Shown here piece by piece: positions 7,702 through 13,154 of a stretch of DNA of 19,139 bases. Both the position numbers and the translations under genes were made by a program. Source of the stretch: JAQVWU01 sp964628455 (GTDB lineage: Bacteria; Bacillota; Clostridia; Oscillospirales; CAG-272). The stretch spans positions 1 through 19,139 of the forward strand of contig CAZVPD010000064.1 of the NCBI GenBank assembly GCA_964628455.1, in the 5' to 3' direction. Every line of letters starts with the position of its first letter. Position 1 is the stretch's first letter. The notes under the pieces are model-generated. The model was not told the DNA's origin, made no database searches, and saw nothing but the letters and a program-made list of their open reading frames with translations.

Positions 7702-8772
7702 TTAATAGGCGCCGTATTCGCAGACCGCGTCCGAAACCGCCCGAATACCTTCCGTGAAAAGCGCGATATTGGAGGCGCCGACCCCCGCAAAGCCCATTTC
7801 GGTCAGGCCGATGATCTTGCGGGGACAGGGGTCCTCCCGCAGAAGGTCGCGTGTATACTGCCTTGTCTTCTCGTATCCGCCGTAAAAGATGCTTTCCGGA
7901 AAATTGATGTGCAGGACGATATCGCCGCCCCACGCCGCGCGCGCTTCGCTCAGGCTGAGGTTGCCGACGGGCGGCGGGGTGAACGCCTCGCAGACATCGC
8001 AGCCGCAAAGGGGGATGAGGTCAAGGTGCTGCTTTAAATTCAGGGCGTCGGCATGAACGGAAGTCTTTTTGCCGGCTTCGCGCAGAATACACGAATATTT
8101 TTTAAAATAGGGAAGCATGTGTTTTTCGAAATCGTCGGGAGAAAAATTGCCCGCGAGATTGCCCAGATTGATGATCGTCTGCCCGCTTTTGACCAGCTGC
8201 GCCATGCGCCGTCCCTGCATGGCGTCGAGCGCATCGAGCAGCCTTCCGAACTGCAGGGGGTGGTCGTGGCGGTGGTAGGACCAGTTCTCGAGCCCGAGGT
8301 AATACTGCGCCTCCATGAACGGGGGTTCGCCTGTCCACGCGTGCGTGATGCTCTCGTCACCGCAGTAAAAGCGGACCAGCTCGCTGTCGTCCCCGTCAAA
8401 CGAAAAACCGATGCCGTTTATATACGACAGGGCTTTTTCGTAATCGTCCGCGGTTTCGATAAAGAATTTCGTCTGCACCTCCGAATCGGTGGAGACGCCT
8501 TTTTTGTGCAGATATTCGCTTGTCATCTCGCCTGCCGCCGTTTTCACGGTCAGCGTCCTTCTGTCCCCGTCACGGCATTCGCAACGCGGCGCGGCGCTGT
8601 GCTGCGCGACGGAACTGTGATGGAGGATAAAGCCCATGCCGCGGTTCCGCAGCTTCAGCTCGAAAGAGCTGCGGGGGATCAGTTCGCCGAACGGGGCGAA
8701 GGGGACCCTGTCGGGGGTCACACCGGAGAGAACGGCCAGCAGCCTTTCCCTCGGGGTCATGGCTGCGCTCAT
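7702..8772 (-). CDS. URO-D-family protein (uroporphyrinogen decarboxylase / corrinoid methyltransferase fold)
   Basis: About 356 residues with the family's N-terminal MTPRERLLAVLSG...DRVPF signature and a TIM-barrel pattern. Other landmarks are VHADALN (the position where MtaA-type methyltransferases carry a metal-binding H-x-C; here the cysteine is replaced) and CGCDVCEAFTPPP shortly after. The loss of H-x-C argues against a standard zinc methyltransferase. No other haem or corrinoid genes are nearby, so a role in haem synthesis is unlikely. I chose the ATG at 8772 because it overlaps the upstream stop as ATGA, typical of translational coupling. An ATG at 8787 (5 residues longer) and one at 8760 are alternatives. 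It is second in an operon with a GH4 glycosidase. Such paralogues recur in sugar loci of uncultured anaerobes, but the substrate is unknown. Confidence 0.8.
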   Translation of the reverse strand: MSAAMTPRERLLAVLSGVTPDRVPFAPFGELIPRSSFELKLRNRGMGFILHHSSVAQHSAAPRCECRDGDRRTLTVKTAAGEMTSEYLHKKGVSTDSEVQTKFFIETADDYEKALSYINGIGFSFDGDDSELVRFYCGDESITHAWTGEPPFMEAQYYLGLENWSYHRHDHPLQFGRLLDALDAMQGRRMAQLVKSGQTIINLGNLAGNFSPDDFEKHMLPYFKKYSCILREAGKKTSVHADALNLKQHLDLIPLCGCDVCEAFTPPPVGNLSLSEARAAWGGDIVLHINFPESIFYGGYEKTRQYTRDLLREDPCPRKIIGLTEMGFAGVGASNIALFTEGIRAVSDAVCEYGAY

Positions 8773-10082
8773 GTCCGGTCGAACCATGCGGCCGGGATTT
8801 TTCCTTTATAGGCGCAAAGCAGCTCGTCGAGCAGCTTTTCGGGATAATCGCAGTGGGCAACGATCGGGTCCATCATCATGGCCTCGAGGGCGAGGTTCCT
8901 GTCCGCGGTCACCGCCGCTTCCACGGCGAGCGAATATTCTCGCCCGAGCGCTTCGCATTTTGCCGCAATACCCGCGGGGAGCAGGCCGATCTTCTGCGGG
9001 TGAAGGCCGAAGGAATCGACAAACACGGGGACCTCGACGATGATCCCGTCCGAGATGTTCTCGATATAACCGCGGTTGACGACGTTCGCCATCTCGATGC
9101 AGATCCTGCCGGTCAACAGCGAACGGATGAAGTGCGTCGCGGTCTCGCCCGACGAACCGTATTCCTTATAGCCCATTCGGCCTTCCTTGACCGCCCGGCG
9201 CCTTCCGAGCGAGCCGTCGCGCCACTGCTGCATCAGGCCGAAGTCGATGTTCTTCCATCTGTAGTCTTTTTCTGCGAGTACCCGCTCGCGCAGATAGCAG
9301 GAAAAGAATTCGCCGACATGCCTGTCGCCCGGAGCCGGATACAGACCGTAGCGCTTATAGAGCTCGTAGGAGATGGGTTCCTCCGCCGCGAAACCCGATT
9401 CCAGCAGTTTCGCGTCAAGCTGCGGATACGCGTCCTCGCCGTCGATGGTCAGGTCGGTGATCCACGTGAGGTGGTTGATGCCCGCGGCGCGGTAGTTGAC
9501 CCTGTCGGAAGCCACCTGAAAAACGCGGTACGCGAGCGTTCTGACCGTGTCGGGCGTGCCGTGGCACAGGCCGAACGTCCTGATCTTCGAATACTTCTCG
9601 ATGGCGAGGCAGAGCGCGCCTTCGGGATTGGAATAGTTGACCGCCCAGGCCTTCGGACAGACCTTCTCCATCTCGTGCGTGATCTCGTAGACGACGGGTA
9701 CGTTGCGGATGGTCCGTATGATGCCGCCCGGCCCGATCGTGTCCCCGACCGACTGCAGGCAGCCGTGCTTCGTGCAGATCTCGATGTCCGTTTTCCAGGA
9801 CGGGTAGGACCCCGTCACGAACGTGAAGAAGATAAAATCGAGTCCCGGCAGCGCTTCCCTGAAGTCGCCGGTTTTTTTGACGGTGAATCCGGCTCCCGCC
9901 GTCCGGATCATCATGCCGACCGCCTCAAACGCGTCGTCCAGCGCGTCCGGGTCGGTGTCTACAAGGCGCAGTTCGCCTCCCCCGATCAGATCCTCCTCAT
10001 GCAGGATGTCGCTGACCAGGCTCAGGGTGAAGGACGTGCTCCCGGCTCCTATAAAAGCGAAGTTCAGTTCCTTTTTTTCCAT
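8769..10082 (-). CDS. Family GH4 glycosidase, probably alpha-glucuronidase-type (CHGT motif)
   Basis: A 437-residue NAD+- and Mn2+-dependent GH4 enzyme acting by oxidation-elimination rather than classical hydrolysis. The N-terminal dinucleotide fold has IGAGS (11-15), followed by GDTIGPGG (113-120), NYSNPEG (149-155), CHGT (173-176) and GINHLTW (201-207). The CH-x-x position defines GH4 subgroups. As I recall the published scheme, CHS is alpha-galactosidase, CHD alpha-glucosidase, CHG alpha-glucuronidase and CHEV alpha-galacturonidase, so CHGT points to a uronide substrate. That fits the neighbouring pectin-lyase gene. The start has an AAGGAG site 7 bases upstream and a consensus promoter close by. 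Family certain; substrate moderately supported. Confidence 0.9.
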   Translation of the reverse strand: MEKKELNFAFIGAGSTSFTLSLVSDILHEEDLIGGGELRLVDTDPDALDDAFEAVGMMIRTAGAGFTVKKTGDFREALPGLDFIFFTFVTGSYPSWKTDIEICTKHGCLQSVGDTIGPGGIIRTIRNVPVVYEITHEMEKVCPKAWAVNYSNPEGALCLAIEKYSKIRTFGLCHGTPDTVRTLAYRVFQVASDRVNYRAAGINHLTWITDLTIDGEDAYPQLDAKLLESGFAAEEPISYELYKRYGLYPAPGDRHVGEFFSCYLRERVLAEKDYRWKNIDFGLMQQWRDGSLGRRRAVKEGRMGYKEYGSSGETATHFIRSLLTGRICIEMANVVNRGYIENISDGIIVEVPVFVDSFGLHPQKIGLLPAGIAAKCEALGREYSLAVEAAVTADRNLALEAMMMDPIVAHCDYPEKLLDELLCAYKGKIPAAWFDRT

Positions 10083-10111
10083 GACAGGCTCCTTACAATA
10101 GAATTTGATTT

Positions 10112-10140
10112 ATTATATATCCCTGAGCCGCGCTTGTCAA
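10112..10140 (-). promoter_or_regulatory. Perfect consensus SigA promoter for the GH4/URO-D operon
   Basis: On the minus strand TTGACA (10140-10135), an exact 17-base spacer, then TATAAT (10117-10112). This is a full match to the SigA consensus. Transcription would start near 10105, leaving a leader of only about 23 bases before the ATG at 10082. So strong a core promoter on a catabolic gene suggests control by repression, although I see no clear operator. Confidence 0.85.
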
Positions 10141-10468
10141 TCCGAAACGGAAAACGGGGTCCGGGAAAATTTTAGGCATTGTTTTACGCATCCCGCCGAC
10201 CGCTCCCGACCGTGGCTGCATCTTCTGTTTCCGGGTCCGGATTTCGTTTGGCGGGGTGTTCCGTGTTGTTCGTTTTGACGGAAAAAAGGCCATAAACGCA
10301 GTGCATTCCGACGTACCGGTTTTCGGCGCGCACCGGATATTTACGGCATGCTGCCGTCCGGAGGTTTTCAGCTTTCGCAGACCGGGAAAAAAGCTTCGGA
10401 TACCGTGTATTACGGCCGCAGTATGCTGCTGCCCCTGTCCCGATGCCCGAAAGTGTGTTTTTGAGATG
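10141..10468. other. Non-coding spacer, no gene recognised
   Basis: Neither strand gives a protein with recognisable composition or motifs. The open frames here have arginine/proline- or cysteine-rich compositions typical of non-coding GC-rich DNA. Runs such as GGTGTTCCGTG and scattered A tracts give no clear hairpin. It may be remnant sequence next to the mobile-type gene at 10555-10851. Confidence 0.4.
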
Positions 10469-10559
10469 GTAATTACTATCTTCCCGGCGATGCTTCCGCA
10501 GCGGTAGGGTAATGATGTCATGCGTTAAGTCTTATGCCGCGCGCAAAGTAATTACTATC
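10469..10559. repeat. Paired 12-bp repeat with GTAATTAC palindromic core, 67 bases apart
   Basis: GTAATTACTATC occurs at 10469-10480 and 10548-10559. The first copy sits in GATGGTAATTACTATC, one base from a perfect 16-bp palindrome. The second contains the perfect 10-bp palindrome AGTAATTACT (10547-10556). The second copy overlaps the TAG stop of the small gene. They look like a pair of protein-binding or recombination sites. Confidence 0.6.
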
Positions 10560-10851
10560 CCTTCGGGGCGTTTTTTTTGCCCAGGTCCCGGCCTTGGTCG
10601 CTCAGTGCCTGCCTGCGTTCCGCGGATATTTTTTTGCCGGCCGATATCCTGATACGGCTCTTCGGGACGGTGAATACATATTCGCCGTCGGAGGACGGCC
10701 CTTCGCAGGTCGTTTCGTCCGGCTGTTCGGCACACAGGGCGGTAAGCCTTCGGATAAACAGGCCGTTGAAGGTCGATATGCTCGCTGTGTTTTCCGCTTC
10801 GTTGAATACGACGATCGTTTCCATTTCGGCTTTTGTCAGTTTGTATGCCAT
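10555..10851 (-). CDS. Small conserved clostridial protein of the type found in mobile elements
   Basis: A 98-residue soluble protein of unknown function. It starts AYKLTKAEMETIVVFNEAE, then TASISTFNGLFIRRLTALC, a middle Y-x-F-T-V-P-K strand, and a basic tail (SAERRQALSDQGRDLGKK). From memory this layout resembles a very common short hypothetical family in clostridial integrative elements, with its K-A-E-x-E-T-I opening, A-S-V-x-T segment, R-K-L helix, (V/I)PK strand and basic C-terminus. Those proteins are sometimes mislabelled molecular chaperone or immunoglobulin-like. Two adjacent ATGs exist. AAGGA lies 1 base from the first and 4 bases from the second, so the second (10851) is preferred; the first gives 99 residues. 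The stop is embedded in the GTAATTAC repeat. It stands alone between repeat-rich regions. Confidence 0.7.
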   Translation of the reverse strand: MAYKLTKAEMETIVVFNEAENTASISTFNGLFIRRLTALCAEQPDETTCEGPSSDGEYVFTVPKSRIRISAGKKISAERRQALSDQGRDLGKKNAPKG

Positions 10852-10982
10852 CATGTCCTTCTTTCTTCGGGTGGTAAAAACGGTTGTCCTTCACGGTTTT
10901 CGCTGCCGGGAAGCATTTAAAAGGGAAGAGTGACCGTGCAGGGATTATGCCTGCCGGAAGCATCCGGAAAATCAAAAAAACA

Positions 10983-11234
10983 GGACGGACGCATGCGTCT
11001 TTGTCTTTTTTCTTTTTTAATAGGTTACTTTGGTGTACCGCACGGTACGCTCTTACCTGTCCGGTGTATGTACCGCACGGTACATACCTTCCGGTTTGCG
11101 CACCGAACTTCGCCGTCCTCCCGGACTTTGCGCCGCTCCGCGAAACCGGTCTGTTTTCCGCTGTAACGGGGACAGGTTTTGGTGAACCGGCTGAACGGAA
11201 AAAGCGGACGGACGCACACGTCTTTGTTTTTTAT
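10983..11234. repeat. Two diverged copies of a hairpin plus T-tract element, each leading into a palindrome set
   Basis: Copy A (10983-11011) and copy B (11206-11234), 223 bases apart, share GGACGGACGCA, two variable bases, CGTCTTTGT and a T-rich tail. Copy A contains the 12-bp palindrome GACGCATGCGTC; copy B has GACG-CACA-CGTC. Each is preceded by an A run, so each could act as a weak bidirectional terminator. After each copy comes a TTACTTT-containing stretch and then a different palindrome family, suggesting a duplicated module whose recognition sites have diverged. Confidence 0.6.
11035..11087. repeat. Two GTACCGCACGGTAC palindromes
   Basis: GTACCGCACGGTAC occurs at 11035-11048 and again inside a longer palindrome at 11066-11087, where 10-bp arms GTATGTACCG and CGGTACATAC flank CA. 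The centres are 35 bases apart. They look like binding sites for a dimeric DNA-binding protein. Confidence 0.7.
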
Positions 11235-11252
11235 TTATTACTTTCTTTCTTG

Positions 11253-11387
11253 GGTGACTTTTCTGTCACCGGGGGTGGTGACATTTATGTCACCCGATGC
11301 AGTGACTTTTCTGTCACCGGGGGAGGTGACTTTTTTGTCCGTTTTGCGAGGTGACATTTATGTCACCGTGGTGACTTTTTTGTCCGG
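11253..11387. repeat. Array of six GGTGAC...GTCACC palindromic units at about 24-bp period
   Basis: Six 18-base units start at 11253, 11277, 11301, 11325, 11350 and 11370. Units 2 and 5 are GGTGACATTTATGTCACC. Unit 1 is GGTGACTTTTCTGTCACC, and unit 3 is the same with A as its first base. Units 4 and 6 are half-degenerate, GGTGACTTTTTTGTCC plus two bases, keeping only the left arm intact. The first four starts are exactly 24 bases apart, slightly over two helical turns. This resembles plasmid iterons or a multi-site operator. No replication gene lies within the window. Confidence 0.8.
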
Positions 11388-11798
11388 TTTCCGGCATTGC
11401 GGTCCCCCGGAAAATCCTTCCGCGCTGTGCGCTGCGGGACAGCCGGAACACTGTTGCGGCATATGCTGCGCCCCTGGATTTTGCTTCGCTACGTAAATTT
11501 TTTCAAAAACCAATAATAAGGGGGAATTTATTAATAATCCAATATTATTGTACAGCTTTTTCAGGCGTTTGTCAAGGAGTCTCATGCTTATTCTGAAATA
11601 TAACGGAATACACAAAAAATTTTGATTATCATTGTGCTTAATGATGAACGGATTATTATCGTCCGGAACACAACGGCGGCAGAAAAAACCGTCTTCAGAG
11701 GATACGCCCCGGGAATTCCGGATAACAAGCCGATTTTTCTTTTCGCGGAAATTTATCGGTTCGAAGGGCACGTTTCCCGCGTTTTTGCAATCATACTT

Positions 11799-11850
11799 AA
11801 AAAAGCAAAACCTTCACACTGCTTTCGCAGGCGTTCGGTTCTGCTTTTTT
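11799..11850 (-). terminator. Bidirectional intrinsic terminator after the GNAT operon
   Basis: AAAAAAGCAAAACC (11799-11812) pairs with GGTTCTGCTTTTTT (11837-11850) with a single mismatch. The loop contains an inner hairpin CTGC-TTTC-GCAG. Reading on the minus strand, the stem ends in a run of six T, 38-89 bases after the stop of the last operon gene (11888). The plus strand also ends in six T, so it can work both ways. Confidence 0.75.
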
Positions 11851-11887
11851 CCGGGACTGTTACAGCAGCCCTTTATAGGGATAAACT

Positions 11888-12871
11888 TTATAAACGTTTA
11901 TTTTTGTATTGTCCTGCCGGAGGCACCGCCATTTCGTCGATCCTGCGGACCACGCTGTGAGCATAAGCATCGAAGTATTTGAGCCAGAAGCCGTAAGCCG
12001 CAGGATTGAGGCTTTCAAAATCCACACCGAGTCTCGTGTATCCCGCCGCTTTCAGTTTTTGCAGCAGCATACTCAGCAGTTTTTGATTCAGACCTTTGCC
12101 CCGGTGTTCGGGCAGGCAATAAGCCCCTTTGACATGCAGATATCCCGGCGTGTCCCGGATAAAAGTTTCGCCGTCAAGCTCAGCCCTGATAAAGGCTGCG
12201 ATTTGTCCTTCCCGGCTTGCCGTAAAGTAAACGGATTGAAAACGCCCGTAGTCTTTCAGAAAGTCCGGTTCGCTGTTCTTCTCCCTGTACATAAAGAACG
12301 GACTTTCCATATAACAGTCATCGAGCATGTTCTCCAGCGGCAAAACCTTCAGAACATCTTCTGAAGACGATTCGGCAAATATATATCCTTCACAGGGCGG
12401 CGCGGCAATCTCATCCGTTGAGCGTATCGCGTCCACACACCGCAGACCGAAACCGTACCGGAAAAACTGCTCCTGCGCTTCTTTGTCGTGAGCATACAGG
12501 CATACGGCATGACTGGATGCCCCCGCACGCACCCACTTTTCACCCGCCGCCTGATACAGCCGGGCGTAAATTTCTGCCCTGTTTTCGCCGGCTGCGCCGT
12601 TTGCGCCCAACGGTGAAAACACGCCCGTCACGTCGGCAGAGCCGAAGGCGTTCGCGAAAGGCGGCACGCCGCACAGAAACCCGACCATGGTGCCGCCTTC
12701 AAACGCCGCGGCGCCGAGGTTGTTTTCCGCATAAGGTTCCAGGTCCGGCAAAACGGCGGCGGGAGGAAGAACGGGAACAAAGTTCCGCTCCCGCCCGTAG
12801 TTTTCCCTCGCAAGCAAGGCTGCCGCTTCCATGTGGCCGGCAGTAAAATCGGTTATTGTCAAATCCGTCAC
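11888..12871 (-). CDS. GNAT-family N-acetyltransferase
   Basis: A 327-residue (GTG start) soluble protein. The C-terminal half is a clear GNAT domain: strand GYLHVKGAYCLPEHRG, acetyl-CoA loop EHRGKGLNQKLL (R/Q-x-x-G-x-G/A type), then LGVDFESLNPAAYGFWLKYFD, the conserved beta-5/alpha-4 segment with asparagine and tyrosine. The N-terminal half has a weaker similar layout (ENNLGAAAFEGGTMVGFLCG, then YAHDKEAQEQFFRYGFG), suggesting a two-domain GNAT. The GTG at 12871 overlaps the upstream stop as GTGA, but the AAGGAG site touches it. A TTG at codon 4 (12862) has an ideal 8-base spacing and may be the true start. It is last in the ATPase/helicase operon and is followed by a terminator. The acceptor substrate is unknown. 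Confidence 0.85.
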   Translation of the reverse strand: MTDLTITDFTAGHMEAAALLARENYGRERNFVPVLPPAAVLPDLEPYAENNLGAAAFEGGTMVGFLCGVPPFANAFGSADVTGVFSPLGANGAAGENRAEIYARLYQAAGEKWVRAGASSHAVCLYAHDKEAQEQFFRYGFGLRCVDAIRSTDEIAAPPCEGYIFAESSSEDVLKVLPLENMLDDCYMESPFFMYREKNSEPDFLKDYGRFQSVYFTASREGQIAAFIRAELDGETFIRDTPGYLHVKGAYCLPEHRGKGLNQKLLSMLLQKLKAAGYTRLGVDFESLNPAAYGFWLKYFDAYAHSVVRRIDEMAVPPAGQYKNKRL

Positions 12872-13143
12872 TCCTTATGCAGCACGTCCGCGTAAGCGCG
12901 GTCTGCCATGACTTTTTTCGCGTAGGAGCAGAGGGGGATGATTTTTTTGTTCTCCGCCCGCGCGTATTCCGCGGCTTTTTCGACCAGCTTCAGGGCGATG
13001 CCCCTGCCGCGCAGGTTTTCCGACACGAAAGTATGGTCTATGGTCAGTATGTCGCCGTCCGCGGTAAAGGTGATCTCGGCTTCGGGGTTTCCGGGATCTC
13101 CGCCGATGTAGAAAGAGTTGTTCCCGCTTTTAATTTCGTCCAT
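12868..13143 (-). CDS. Small YjdJ-like GNAT-fold acetyltransferase
   Basis: A 91-residue protein of the short GNAT-like class (YjdJ/Acetyltransf_CG type). It has an ITFTADGDILTIDHTFV strand pair, the acetyl-CoA-binding ENLRGRGIALKLV (42-54) and the closing IIPLCSYAKKVM (68-79), which is highly characteristic of this family. Length is normal. The start is set by GGAGGAAGG just before the ATG at 13143, 11 bases after the helicase stop. Its stop overlaps the next gene as GTGA. Members are poorly characterised; some are thought to acetylate small molecules or proteins. Why it is coupled to helicases is not evident. Confidence 0.88.
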   Translation of the reverse strand: MDEIKSGNNSFYIGGDPGNPEAEITFTADGDILTIDHTFVSENLRGRGIALKLVEKAAEYARAENKKIIPLCSYAKKVMADRAYADVLHKE

Positions 13144-13154
13144 GCCTTCCTCCG

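Larger units (their letters stand above)
10855..11887. other. 1-kb gene-free, repeat-rich region
   Basis: No convincing gene on either strand. It holds two copies of a short hairpin/T-tract element (10983-11011 and 11206-11234), two GTACCGCACGGTAC palindromes, a six-unit GGTGAC...GTCACC array, an AT-rich tract (about 11490-11640) and a strong bidirectional terminator (11799-11850). Open frames that cross it simply read through the repeats. Confidence 0.7.

Noticed and set aside
10093..10521. 142-codon minus-strand open frame upstream of GH4
   Set aside because: It runs over the consensus promoter of the GH4 operon and has a basic, low-quality composition with no motif.
10884..11354. Plus-strand open frame of 156 codons across the repeats
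   Set aside because: Its peptide merely repeats the palindrome units (GDFSVTGGGD-like), has no ribosome binding site and changes character at each repeat.
11253..11387. CRISPR array
   Set aside because: Units are 18-bp palindromes with spacers of only 2-7 bases, not 28-37-bp repeats with unique spacers, and no cas gene is present.
11583..11624. Tiny 13-codon open frame after an AAGGAG sequence on the plus strand
   Set aside because: It is too short, has no attenuator-like codon run and no downstream gene on that strand.
11358..11982. Open frames on both strands in the AT-rich stretch before the GNAT gene
   Set aside because: No family resemblance, overlap with the terminator at 11799-11850 and poor start signals.
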